From the NCBI GenBank assembly GCA_001516025.1, contig LOEU01000010.1, positions 24,879 to 88,878 on the forward strand: DNA of 64,000 nt, in the 5' to 3' direction. Shown piece after piece: positions 21,097 through 30,702 of the stretch. Under the pieces are notes generated by a model. That model made no database searches, was not told the DNA's origin, and worked only from the letters and a program-made list of their open reading frames with translations. The stretch's first letter is position 1. Every line of letters starts with the position of its first letter. The position numbers and the translations under genes were made by a program. The DNA comes from a bacterium BRH_c32. GTDB lineage: Bacteria > Bacteroidota > Ignavibacteria > Ignavibacteriales > Melioribacteraceae.

Positions 21097-21131
21097 AAAA
21101 AAGCCGGTGCAAGAGATTGTACCGGCTTTTT
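21097..21131 (-). terminator. Strong rho-independent terminator of the 1751-residue adhesin gene
   Basis: Near-perfect inverted repeat, AAAAAGCCGGTGCAA paired with TTGTACCGGCTTTTT around a GAGA loop (one G-T pair). T tracts flank both sides, so it can stop transcription in both directions. It lies about 60 bp past the adhesin stop on the minus strand. Confidence 0.88.
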
Positions 21132-21188
21132 ATTGAAATCACGCTACTTATATAAAACAATAAATTGCTTACAATAAATGCAAGGGAG

Positions 21189-24100
21189 TTACTTCAATAG
21201 CATCATCTTCTTTGTAGAAATATAATTTCCCGCAATTATTCGATAGAAATAAACACCTGATGCCAATCGTTCGGTAACTGCATTGAACTTAACTCGATGA
21301 GTTCCGGCATTTTGTGATTCATTAACTAAAGTAATCACTTCACGACCTAAGATATCATATAGCTTCAATGTAACTCGGCTTGCCACAGGGAGCTGATATG
21401 TAATTATCGTTTCAGGATTAAACGGATTAGGATAATTCTGCAGTAAATTAAATTCAGTCGGTAATGCCTCTTCTTCATCTATGGAAGTCGGACGGAAAGA
21501 GATCTTAAATATCTTACCTTCTTTTGTCCCTGCAAAAAGGTCATCTTTATTTGGAGAAGTAACCATTGAACTAACACCGAATCCGCTCATACCAAGCTGC
21601 TGCCATGAAGCACCTTCATCAGTTGTAACGAATACGCCGCTTGTCCATGAACTTGCAAATACTTTATTACTCTTATCGGTTACGAGTGAATAGATATAAT
21701 TCTGTTGGAGAGGGGATTTCTGCCAGTTAGAACCGTTATCGGTAGAAACATAAACTCCGCCGCCATAGCAGGATGCAATCACAGCATTTTCCGAAACTCC
21801 GATTGCCCAGATAGAATTATTTCCGATATTATATTGATACCATCTATCTTCGCCCGCAAATACTTTGAAGATACCGAGACTTCCCGTACCGGCGAATAGA
21901 TTTCCTTTTTTATCGACTGCTAATGCCTGAACTGCTTTATCGGCTAATTCATTATTATATTCGAACCATGAATCGCCATTATCTATCGATTTGAAAACTC
22001 CATAGCCCCACGTGCCGGCATAAAGAATCGAACCATCGGTAGCGATAGCTCTTACTTCCTTCTCTTGTAGTGAAGTTAGTTTCCAAGCAGAACCATCATA
22101 TTTATAAACACCCTTTTCGGTGGCTGCAAAGAGTACGCTATTATGATATACTAATGACCAAACCCAACCGACATTCATATCATCATTAACGCGAGTCCAT
22201 GTTTTGCCGCCATCGATGGATTTGTTGATTTTTCCGCCGACCGTTCCTGCATAAGTGCCGGAATTATCGAAAGCCATGGTAAGAATAATTTCGCCCGAAT
22301 TGAATGATCCGACTTCTTCCCATTGACCGTCTGCTTCGCCTGTACCATTATTCCCGGTATTCGGATTTGCATTGGAATTATTCATAACGAATACCGAGGA
22401 CGAATTATTGTTGCTTGCATTAGGATCGTTTGTAAGCGAGCCTGTAATCGAGGCAATATTTACAATAGTTTTATTCGATGGGATATTTCCATGGAATGGG
22501 AAATAATTAAACTGTCCCTGTCCCACAAGCGATTTACAAATCATCTGTCCGTATTGAACGCCTGATGCAAAATTGATATCAGCAAATGGTGCTAGTACGG
22601 AACCTCTAACTTCTATATTATTAATATCTAACGAAGTTGCTTCATAAAAATTATATAGAATGTTATTGTATGTAGTGCCGTAGATATCAAGTCCGCCGCT
22701 CCAATCCATACCTGTACCGTTTACGTTTACTAAAGCAACAGCACCATTAGGAACGTGAACTTCGAGAGTAAGTGCATCAGATAAATCTTTTCCATCGACC
22801 GTGAATACGTTCAGGTGGGGATCGGTTCCGGTTAATTTTAATGTACTCCAAGCTAATTCGCTTGTTCCTGTTGCCGGATAGCTGCTGAGCTTGGTAGAAA
22901 GGTTTTCGAGATAAGTTTTTGCAGCTGTAAAATTAATCGGATTATCGTTTCTAAGTTCGCCGTCGATTGAAGTTACATAAAGAGGAAGATTAGTAGTATG
23001 TCCATAAACTACATTTCCATTATAAACTCTTCCGCTTGTATAAACTAAATCTCTTCCGACAATTAGAACATCACCGCTATTGGAATTCAATTTATCGCCA
23101 ACGCTGTAATGAGCTAAATTAGCATCGCGACCAACTGCCACTTTCCCTTCGGTATCGGATGATGGTTGATTAAGATCTTGGATTACAAATAAATTATAAT
23201 CTTTCGCATCACCGAGATCGAACGCTGCTCCATTAATCTCTTCGCAATCAGCTTTAATGCTTATTGTAAGAGTTGCCTCTCCTGCAAATGATAGATCATT
23301 AACTTCCCACACTCCGGTAACATTATTGTATTGACCCTGCGAAACGGTATGTGAAAGATAAGTAATCCCTGCGGGGAGCAAGTCCATAACCTTAACTGCC
23401 TTTGAATCACCCGGTCCGAGATTGGTTACCTTTATTGTATAAGTAACATTATCTCCGCATTGCGGATTTGCGATGCTCGAAGTTTTTTCGATCTTAAGAT
23501 CGGCATCTTTCCCCGGTGGTGGAGGACATACTTCAGGAGTCCAAGATATCTTCCCTTGATATTCTTTGTTGAGTTCATTCTTATTGCAATCGAGTACAGA
23601 TACAGTATATTGAATCTCGACACGTGTATCTCCGGATCTTACTCCGGGCCATTTTGCAGTTATCTTAAATTCTTTATCACCGCTTATTTCGATAGTATCT
23701 ATCTTAGATGAATTATCCAGACTTCCATCATTAGGGAATGTCACTTTCCATGAAGTTACTAAATATCCTTTGCTCGGTTTTGGAGTGATTGTAACTTTTC
23801 CATTAATTACAAAATCAACCGGATTATGTTCGCAGACTTCTTTGTTCTTATCAATCTCTAAGGACCATCCATCTGTGCATGGTGTAGAGCAATCAACCAA
23901 AACGGTGGCAGTTGCTTTATCGGTAACATAAGCCGATCCATCAACAGGATGTGCCTCGGCAGTAACTTCATTTATTAAGTCTCCGCAATCGGATTCTTTT
24001 GTAATATATGTTGCCGTAAAGCTTGTCGATTTACCCGGATCGAGTATATCGACATGTTTAATTAAGTAAGGCGATTTCGGATTAATCACTCTATCAAAAA

Positions 24101-26444
24101 TATCAATTCCGCCATGGAACTGAATATCACCACAATTTTCTACTGTAAATGTGTATGTGATTTTTGCTCCCGGCTTTACTGTTTTTACATCAGCAGTTTT
24201 TGTTATTGTAACGCATGTAAAATAAAATCCAAAATCGATTGTTGTATTATTAGCGCAGTTGATTACTACGGTTACTGCTTCATCTTTAGAAGCATCGCTA
24301 TCTAATAAATCATTATTCCCTTTGTTCTTAGGAGAAGAATACCATTTAGTTTTTGTTGTATTAAAGAAAACACCTTCAGCTTCGTAATTGGATTTAGCTA
24401 TTTTTACTTTATAAGAGCCATTGGCGAGATTTGGGAATAGATATTTCCCCGCTTCGTCTGTGGTAGAGGTAGCAATTACTTTATCTCCGGAATATAATTC
24501 TACGAGAACATTTTTAATTCCGGGTTCGCCGCTATCCTGAATGCCATTGACATTTTTATCGTGCCATATAAAATCGCCGATACTGCTTTTGCAATCTTCT
24601 TTATATATACCGGTATCCCAAGTAAGGTCATTTTCGCCCGGACTTAAAGTAGTGCACTCTGTTTTACCGCTTGAAACCTCGGCATCAGAATCTATTTCTT
24701 TATCATCGCCTGCATTTGCAGGGCTAAATAGATATCCTGAAGGGAGTTCAAATTTTACGTAATAATCACCCGGATTAAGATCGACAAATGCATAACCACC
24801 ATTTAAGGTGGTTTCGGTAGATGCAATTAATTCATCTTTACAGTTGAATAGATTTACTTTTACTGCACCGAATCCTGCTTCATTATTATCTTGAATGCCA
24901 TTTTTGTTAGCATCAAGCCAAACGAAATCCCCGATTGATGCTTTTACGTTTACGGCTGCACAAATTAAGAAACCTTTATCGGTTTTTCCGTCATCGAAAT
25001 TTTCATTGATTGCAGTTGCTGCATCGCTGAACTGCGAATAAGTAAAACCATTTAATGCGCCTCCACCAAATGCTGTCTCGGCTAATGCGTAGAATTGGGT
25101 AACGGTTTTACCTGCGAAAGGACCTTTAGCAATTTGTAGATCACCAAGGTCAACTGAATTAGTTCCTATAACTCCTGCTTTATCAAATTCGATATTTAGC
25201 TTAAGAGCCACCATCTGACCTCCGAATACCCCGGCACTTGTTGAAGAAGCATCTGTATAATTCTGAGTAAGTTTCGAAGGTGTTCCTCCTTGTGGAAGAA
25301 AATCTTTTACTTTCGATGAAGAATTTAATTTTAATTTGTACGTACTACCGATAGTTAATCCTGATGGAAATACAGAATCGAAATTTTTATCTCTGATTTT
25401 ACCCGGAGTACCGTTTTTATTGCCCCATCCGCCTTGCGTAAAGGTGGTATATCCTTTGATAACGCAATTAGCCGGTGTAAACCAATTGATTGTGGCAGTA
25501 GATTTTTTCGTTACACCTGATGGAGTGGCAAGAACGAGTTTCTGCCATGTATTTGGCTCAACACTATGGACGTAACGAACACCGGGAGCCAACATAACGC
25601 TTGCCGATGCTGTAATTTCAGATACTATATCGCCGCCTTGAGTTAATTTTATTTCCGGTGTATTACCATTTGCATCTGTTACCAATGATGTTGCCGAAAG
25701 TGTACCATTAGAAACTGATAGTGTAACAGTAATTCCGCTAAGCGGATCGCCATTGGAATTAAATGCCGATACGTAAAATTTTGTGTCACTGCCGGTCGGT
25801 GCATCTTGATTGCCCGGGACAATTAATAAAGTTTCAAATGGCTGATATGATGAATAATTTGCCTCGGCATCGCTAATAATTTGTAGTGCTCTAGTCTTAA
25901 CATTTGTATTATCCACTTTATTAGCATCTACTCCATCCGAAAAATGCCAGAGAGCAACTTGCACCGCCGCTGCTTCTATTTGCGAAGAGGACGCAGAACC
26001 GGTATAAGGATATGCTTTATAAGGGAAATAATTATTTATTACGTAAATAATTTTCGGATCGACTTCTCCATCATCTTTATATGTATGAGGCTGGTCATTG
26101 GTATAATACTTTATATAGTGATGAATATCTATGCAATAAAAGCTTCCTGTATTACCATCCACCTCGCCATAAAAATTTCCTGCTGATGTGCTAATAGTTT
26201 CTGTTGGTTTCTCAGGATTAGGAAACTTTACATTTACTTTTTTATCCTGCCCAAAAATTTTGGCTACTGTTGTGGAATTAGCACCGGTTACGGACATCAT
26301 TCCTGAATTTGAAAAGTAAGATGTAGGAAGTTTTTTCCCATTATTTTCTTTTTCGCCGCCCCTTGCATTCACGTTTATTGAGAATGAAATGAGTAGGAAA
26401 GCAGTTAATAAGGATATGGATAATCGGTAAGACAAGTTATTCAT
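21189..26444 (-). CDS. Giant surface protein: thioester domain, SdrD-B repeats, choice-of-anchor A, beta-propeller, type IX sorting domain
   Basis: A 1751-residue secreted protein. In order: signal peptide (1-28); thioester adhesin domain (about 45-195) with the candidate thioester pair Cys104 (FYCIDIH) and Gln162 (AAVQVALWHF); a Big-1-like Ig fold (203-285); a Thr/Asn-rich region (300-500); two SdrD B repeats (503-613 and 621-742) each starting SIGDF-W and containing NGIQD; a DUF11-like domain (745-850); another Ig-like region (860-975); a second DUF11 domain (980-1350) interrupted at about 1074-1325 by a choice-of-anchor A domain; a BNR/Ycf48-like beta-propeller (1370-1660); and a type IX sorting domain (1672-1751, NLLQNYPNPFNPET). 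The architecture suggests covalent attachment to a surface plus a long stalk. It is alone on its transcript, ending at a strong terminator. Confidence 0.88.
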   Translation of the reverse strand: MNNLSYRLSISLLTAFLLISFSINVNARGGEKENNGKKLPTSYFSNSGMMSVTGANSTTVAKIFGQDKKVNVKFPNPEKPTETISTSAGNFYGEVDGNTGSFYCIDIHHYIKYYTNDQPHTYKDDGEVDPKIIYVINNYFPYKAYPYTGSASSSQIEAAAVQVALWHFSDGVDANKVDNTNVKTRALQIISDAEANYSSYQPFETLLIVPGNQDAPTGSDTKFYVSAFNSNGDPLSGITVTLSVSNGTLSATSLVTDANGNTPEIKLTQGGDIVSEITASASVMLAPGVRYVHSVEPNTWQKLVLATPSGVTKKSTATINWFTPANCVIKGYTTFTQGGWGNKNGTPGKIRDKNFDSVFPSGLTIGSTYKLKLNSSSKVKDFLPQGGTPSKLTQNYTDASSTSAGVFGGQMVALKLNIEFDKAGVIGTNSVDLGDLQIAKGPFAGKTVTQFYALAETAFGGGALNGFTYSQFSDAATAINENFDDGKTDKGFLICAAVNVKASIGDFVWLDANKNGIQDNNEAGFGAVKVNLFNCKDELIASTETTLNGGYAFVDLNPGDYYVKFELPSGYLFSPANAGDDKEIDSDAEVSSGKTECTTLSPGENDLTWDTGIYKEDCKSSIGDFIWHDKNVNGIQDSGEPGIKNVLVELYSGDKVIATSTTDEAGKYLFPNLANGSYKVKIAKSNYEAEGVFFNTTKTKWYSSPKNKGNNDLLDSDASKDEAVTVVINCANNTTIDFGFYFTCVTITKTADVKTVKPGAKITYTFTVENCGDIQFHGGIDIFDRVINPKSPYLIKHVDILDPGKSTSFTATYITKESDCGDLINEVTAEAHPVDGSAYVTDKATATVLVDCSTPCTDGWSLEIDKNKEVCEHNPVDFVINGKVTITPKPSKGYLVTSWKVTFPNDGSLDNSSKIDTIEISGDKEFKITAKWPGVRSGDTRVEIQYTVSVLDCNKNELNKEYQGKISWTPEVCPPPPGKDADLKIEKTSSIANPQCGDNVTYTIKVTNLGPGDSKAVKVMDLLPAGITYLSHTVSQGQYNNVTGVWEVNDLSFAGEATLTISIKADCEEINGAAFDLGDAKDYNLFVIQDLNQPSSDTEGKVAVGRDANLAHYSVGDKLNSNSGDVLIVGRDLVYTSGRVYNGNVVYGHTTNLPLYVTSIDGELRNDNPINFTAAKTYLENLSTKLSSYPATGTSELAWSTLKLTGTDPHLNVFTVDGKDLSDALTLEVHVPNGAVALVNVNGTGMDWSGGLDIYGTTYNNILYNFYEATSLDINNIEVRGSVLAPFADINFASGVQYGQMICKSLVGQGQFNYFPFHGNIPSNKTIVNIASITGSLTNDPNASNNNSSSVFVMNNSNANPNTGNNGTGEADGQWEEVGSFNSGEIILTMAFDNSGTYAGTVGGKINKSIDGGKTWTRVNDDMNVGWVWSLVYHNSVLFAATEKGVYKYDGSAWKLTSLQEKEVRAIATDGSILYAGTWGYGVFKSIDNGDSWFEYNNELADKAVQALAVDKKGNLFAGTGSLGIFKVFAGEDRWYQYNIGNNSIWAIGVSENAVIASCYGGGVYVSTDNGSNWQKSPLQQNYIYSLVTDKSNKVFASSWTSGVFVTTDEGASWQQLGMSGFGVSSMVTSPNKDDLFAGTKEGKIFKISFRPTSIDEEEALPTEFNLLQNYPNPFNPETIITYQLPVASRVTLKLYDILGREVITLVNESQNAGTHRVKFNAVTERLASGVYFYRIIAGNYISTKKMMLLK

Positions 26445-26588
26445 AATAGACTCTATTTAGTTATTATAAAATGCACAATAATTCTATGCTTCCGCATTTG
26501 CGGTTTTTCAGTTATCTATATTATCGAACACAAAATGATTTAATTTAGATTGAATATAAATTTAAGCAAAAAAAATGGACTTTAGTGA

Positions 26589-27431
26589 TTAATTTTTATA
26601 AAGCAAAATTACGGTTAAAGCACCCGTAAGAAAATTTTGAAAAAATATTTCTACTGCACTCGCAACAACTAAAATAAGCGGCAAACTCAATATTTGCATT
26701 AATAAGGGGACTAAGCCACCTATCCAGAAAAGCATAAGTCCAGTTACCACTATCAGTTTCTTTTTTTCAATATTAATTGAAGAAATAAAAAGTATTACGG
26801 AAAGAACAATTAAAGGTGCTCTTAAGAATTGAAATAGAATAACTGTGGAAGCTGAGGGGATAGTAAGATCAAAAACATGTGAACGATAATATGGTTCGGT
26901 AACTAATTGAAAATTAATGTACCCAAAAATATAATAGAAAATTATGTAGCCGAAACAAACCAACAAAAATTTAATTACAAAACTTTTAGTATCACCGAAA
27001 ACGATCTTTGTATTTAAATGAGTAACAACATTCTTTTTAGAAAATAATTTTACAATCATAAAAGACACGATTATAGAAATAAAAAGCTGTTGAAGCAATA
27101 ATGTGATTAGTGATAGCGGAACAAGAGCGGGGGAAAATATTTTCCCTTCTAAAACTACTGAACCCATATTGAAAAAAATAACCGAAAACCAGATAAAAAA
27201 ATGGCGAATTCTTGAAGTATTAATTAAAGGCGCTAATTGTCCTAAAAAGAAACCTATAAGTGATCCTGAAAGAAAAAGCATAAAAAAAGCATATCTACTT
27301 GCATTATTTTCAGGGATTTCATTCGTGATTAAGGCACTTATCACGCCAATAAATATAATTGTAATTATATAAGTTAATCCAATTACTAAACTTTTGAGGA
27401 TTATTGAGGAATATTTTTTAATTGTATCCAT
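26589..27431 (-). CDS. Polytopic membrane protein of the LytTR operon
   Basis: A 280-residue hydrophobic protein with about eight membrane segments and no recognisable catalytic motif. It follows the LytTR response regulator by 22 bp on the same strand, so it is probably the last gene of the hydrolase-kinase-regulator unit. Membrane proteins encoded next to LytTR systems are often targets or negative partners of the regulator, but nothing in this sequence proves that. I do not recognise the family. The ATG at 27431 is preceded by a weak GGTGA. Confidence 0.6.
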   Translation of the reverse strand: MDTIKKYSSIILKSLVIGLTYIITIIFIGVISALITNEIPENNASRYAFFMLFLSGSLIGFFLGQLAPLINTSRIRHFFIWFSVIFFNMGSVVLEGKIFSPALVPLSLITLLLQQLFISIIVSFMIVKLFSKKNVVTHLNTKIVFGDTKSFVIKFLLVCFGYIIFYYIFGYINFQLVTEPYYRSHVFDLTIPSASTVILFQFLRAPLIVLSVILFISSINIEKKKLIVVTGLMLFWIGGLVPLLMQILSLPLILVVASAVEIFFQNFLTGALTVILLYKN

Positions 27432-27453
27432 AATTCACCAATTAAGTATTCAT

Positions 27454-28158
27454 TTAAAAGCTTAATAATGTTTTTAGTTTTTGAACGTTTCTTCTTGAGA
27501 CGCTTATATCCATATTATTGTTCAAAATTATTTTTAGTGAAGTTCCCATGGATGATTTTATCGATTTTATAGCATTAAGATTTATAATCTGACTTCGATT
27601 TGCACGGAAGAATTGTGCCGGATCAATTCGTTCTTCAATCATGTTAAGCGATTTATAGATTAAAGGTTTATTATCTTCAAAAAATACTTTAGTATAGTTC
27701 CCTTCACTTTCAAACATTATTATCTCATTAATGTTTATTAACCAACACTTTTGGCCATCTTTAATAAAAACGCGTGAAAGTCGTTTCTCAATCGGAATAG
27801 ATTCTTTATCAAAAATCCGTTTTGCTTTTAATATTGCTCTTTCTAATTCTGAAAGCTTAATAGGTTTTAAGAGATAATCGAGGGCATTATAATCGAAGGA
27901 TTTTATTGCATATTGGTCGTAGGCAGTGGTAAAGATCACCAAAGGAACTGAATCGAGCATTTCGAGAAGTTCAAAACCGTTCTTCCCGGGCAGATTAATA
28001 TCTAAGAAAAGGAGATCAATATTTTTGTTATTTAATATAACAAGTGCATCTTTTACATTCGATGCTTCTCCAACAATTGAAATCTCAGGGAAGGATTTTA
28101 GTAATGAAGATAATTCTTCCCGCGCTAAGCGAGAGTCCTCAACTATTAATGCTTTCAT
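27454..28158 (-). CDS. LytTR-family response regulator
   Basis: A 234-residue regulator. The receiver domain (1-120) has acidic residues Glu7-Asp8, the phosphoacceptor Asp53 (LLFLDINLPG), a conserved Thr near 79 and Lys near 101 (LLKPIK). The C-terminal LytTR DNA-binding domain (about 135-232) has the typical FESEGNYTKVFF strand and FFRANRSQIINLNAI region. These regulators bind pairs of short direct repeats about two helical turns apart. Its start overlaps the end of the sensor kinase by 20 bp, giving tight coupling. A candidate binding site lies upstream of the operon at 30703-30732. Confidence 0.92.
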   Translation of the reverse strand: MKALIVEDSRLAREELSSLLKSFPEISIVGEASNVKDALVILNNKNIDLLFLDINLPGKNGFELLEMLDSVPLVIFTTAYDQYAIKSFDYNALDYLLKPIKLSELERAILKAKRIFDKESIPIEKRLSRVFIKDGQKCWLININEIIMFESEGNYTKVFFEDNKPLIYKSLNMIEERIDPAQFFRANRSQIINLNAIKSIKSSMGTSLKIILNNNMDISVSRRNVQKLKTLLSF

Positions 28159-29224
28159 TTTCGTACTCTATCGGTAAAATTAATTTTGCAATTACAGAAT
28201 CATCAATTTGATTAATGCTAAAAGAAGAATTCTCTTTATATAACATATCTATTCGGTTAAGAATATTTTTAATTCCTACTCCTTCGGGATTGGAAGGGTT
28301 TGAAGAATCATAGTTGCCACTATTTATTACAGTTATATTCAATTTGTTTGAAGATTTGGTTACTTCTATTGTTAGTTCTCCACCATCCGGCAGTTTACTG
28401 AGTCCATGCTTTATTGCATTTTCTGCTAATAGCTGAATAATCATTGGCGGTATAAGACAATTTTTAGAATCTTCCGGAATAACAATTTTATAAGATAATC
28501 TGCTTTCCATATGAAGATGTTCGAGTTTTAAATATTCTTCTACAAACTCAATTTCTGAGGAGAGGAGAACTTTTTGATTTTTTGAAGATCTAAGAGAATA
28601 TCGAAGAGTATCAGTAAGCGAACCTATCATTGCTCGTGCTCTTTCTGAATCCTCTCTTATTAAGCTGCGAATATTATTTAATGCATTAAAAAGAAAATGG
28701 GGGTTTAACTGATTTCTTAAATTAAGAAGCTGAGAGGATTGTAAGGAATTAATAAGCTGAAGATTATCAATCTCTTTTTTCTTCATTGAAAAATAATAAA
28801 TCACCAAAAAATAAATGGCAATCCAGAGAAGTATTAAAATATAAGTACTCAGATAATTAAGTATAAATAAGTTCAAAATATTTTTAGTTTCAGTGCCAAG
28901 AATATGCCTGATTATTATTATGCTGCCAATACCAAAAAGTATTAAGAAAAAATTTAAAATAAGAGAGTGGGGGATTAGTACCAAAATTAGTTTTTTAATT
29001 GAGTAATTGTAGATATCAATTTTCCCCCAATAATAACGGAGTAAAGTTGTAAATATAAGACCAAAGATAAACGGAAGAAATGCTAATATAGCTGATTCTA
29101 AATTAGCATTTGATCTGATGAATTGAGTAATAAAATTAATTATGGAGCCAATACTCCAACCGAGAATATTGGCAATCCAAAATCCTTTAGAAGGACTATT
29201 TTTCAAAATCTTTCCTTTATCCAT
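28139..29224 (-). CDS. LytS/YehU-type sensor histidine kinase
   Basis: A 361-residue kinase with four membrane helices in the first 150 residues and no large extracytoplasmic domain, then a short coiled coil and the His_kinase (PF06580) block NQLNPHFLFNALNNI, phosphoacceptor His176. The ATPase domain has an N box (LLAENAIKHGL) and the G box GVGIKNILNRI. It is the cognate kinase of the LytTR regulator next to it. Its start overlaps the end of the upstream hydrolase gene by 22 bp. The absence of a sensing domain suggests it reads the membrane or the neighbouring membrane proteins. Confidence 0.92.
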   Translation of the reverse strand: MDKGKILKNSPSKGFWIANILGWSIGSIINFITQFIRSNANLESAILAFLPFIFGLIFTTLLRYYWGKIDIYNYSIKKLILVLIPHSLILNFFLILFGIGSIIIIRHILGTETKNILNLFILNYLSTYILILLWIAIYFLVIYYFSMKKKEIDNLQLINSLQSSQLLNLRNQLNPHFLFNALNNIRSLIREDSERARAMIGSLTDTLRYSLRSSKNQKVLLSSEIEFVEEYLKLEHLHMESRLSYKIVIPEDSKNCLIPPMIIQLLAENAIKHGLSKLPDGGELTIEVTKSSNKLNITVINSGNYDSSNPSNPEGVGIKNILNRIDMLYKENSSFSINQIDDSVIAKLILPIEYENESINS

Positions 29225-30639
29225 TTTGTTATTGTTTCCAATGCCACAGGCGACATAGTCTGTTCTATCATCCTATATTCTGATACATTGCCGGTATTTG
29301 CTTCTTGAAAAGCATGATTTAATCCCGGTAAGTAAATTAAGCTATAATCCGGATTTTTTCCTTTAGAAAATGCTGAACGCATCATTTCTAAATTCATCTT
29401 TGCATCCACTTGTTTATCCTTTTCTCCATTAATTGCCAAAAATGGACAATTCACCTTTTCTAATGTAGGGAAAGGAATATATTTAATAAAATATCTAAAC
29501 CAAATCGACATTGATCTTTGAGTAATATTTCTCCGAGCATCAGGATTTCCATTTGCATAATTTTCTTTGTCTAATATAGATTCAATTGCAGATACTGCTT
29601 TCATTGAATCTTCATTTTCTTTTACAGCATTGAAAATCGCTTGATTCAGATTGAGCAATTTCTTTATATCCTCTTCAGAGCGATTTTCTGATAGTGCAAG
29701 TTCTTCGATTTGTTTTAGCATTAGTTGATCTAAAGGAACTGCAGGACCTGCCATAGAAACAACAAAAGCAACATCCGGATTACGTGCTGCTATCATAGGT
29801 GCAATCATTCCTCCTTCGCTATGCCCAATTAACCCAATTTTTTTTGTGTTTATATCCTTTCTTGATTGAAGATAAAATAGGGCTGCTTCTGCATCAGTAG
29901 AAAAATCGAAAGATGTAGCAGTTTTAAAATTACCCTCAGATTCTGCCGTACCTCTATCATCGTACCTTAAAACTGCAATTCCATTTCGGCTAAGATAGTC
30001 AGAAAGGATTAAAAATGGTTCATGTTCAAAAGCTTTTTCATTTCGATTTTGTGCACCGGAACCGGAGATTAGAATTGCCACAGGAGGATTCGCTACATTA
30101 TCAGGTAATGTTAATGTGCCGGCTAATTTAATTCCTCCCGCTTTTTCATTTGCGAATTTTACTTCTTCGCTTTTATAGGGAAAGGGAGGTTTAGGTGTTT
30201 GTGGACGATTTGTTGAAAACTCTTTGATCTCACTTCGACCAAAATTAATAGGTATCTTAGCTCCACCTTGTAAAAATAATGCTTTAATAGAATCACTCTG
30301 CTGTTTGGCTTCATCAATAGATGATCTGTTTTGTCTCTCTAATTTAGGAGAATATTCACCAACAATTTTTATCATTAATTTTGCGTCAGATATTTTTAAT
30401 GAATCATCTTTTATTTCTGTATCGGCTAATGAAAGATTAATTGCTCCCTGGTCCGGACTGTCCATTGTTGATTTGAATCCATTCTCATTTGCTTGAATGT
30501 GAACAAGGATTCGAATTTTCTTTGAACCAATATTTAATAAACCTTCCCAATCACCAATTAATTTACTTTGACCAAATGATTCAATCGAAATAAGAAAAGA
30601 AATTAAAATTACTGCAATTGATTTAAAAATAGTTTTCAT
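29203..30639 (-). CDS. Exported alpha/beta hydrolase (S33/acyl hydrolase-like)
   Basis: About 478 residues with a signal peptide ending near SFGQ. Residues 27-140 form a beta-rich N-terminal domain starting LIGDWEGLL; the hydrolase domain (160-478) has the GSGAQNRNE oxyanion region, DDRGTAES, nucleophile elbow GHSEGG (Ser274), NGEKDKQVD (acid) and GLNHAFQ (base), a complete triad. Similar proteins are annotated as serine aminopeptidases or acyl-transferases; the substrate is unknown. It is the first gene of the LytTR two-component operon. A GTG at 30642 is also in frame, but GGAG is five bases from the ATG at 30639. Confidence 0.82.
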   Translation of the reverse strand: MKTIFKSIAVILISFLISIESFGQSKLIGDWEGLLNIGSKKIRILVHIQANENGFKSTMDSPDQGAINLSLADTEIKDDSLKISDAKLMIKIVGEYSPKLERQNRSSIDEAKQQSDSIKALFLQGGAKIPINFGRSEIKEFSTNRPQTPKPPFPYKSEEVKFANEKAGGIKLAGTLTLPDNVANPPVAILISGSGAQNRNEKAFEHEPFLILSDYLSRNGIAVLRYDDRGTAESEGNFKTATSFDFSTDAEAALFYLQSRKDINTKKIGLIGHSEGGMIAPMIAARNPDVAFVVSMAGPAVPLDQLMLKQIEELALSENRSEEDIKKLLNLNQAIFNAVKENEDSMKAVSAIESILDKENYANGNPDARRNITQRSMSIWFRYFIKYIPFPTLEKVNCPFLAINGEKDKQVDAKMNLEMMRSAFSKGKNPDYSLIYLPGLNHAFQEANTGNVSEYRMIEQTMSPVALETITKWIKERF

Positions 30640-30702
30640 CACAACTCCATTTTGTTTTCAAACGAAAATTAAAATACCAAGCGGAGTAATTAATATGAAT
30701 TA

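Noticed and set aside
26492..26503. CCGCATTTGCGG followed by T residues as a terminator
   Set aside because: The orientation with the T run would serve a plus-strand gene, and none ends here; the stem is only five pairs.
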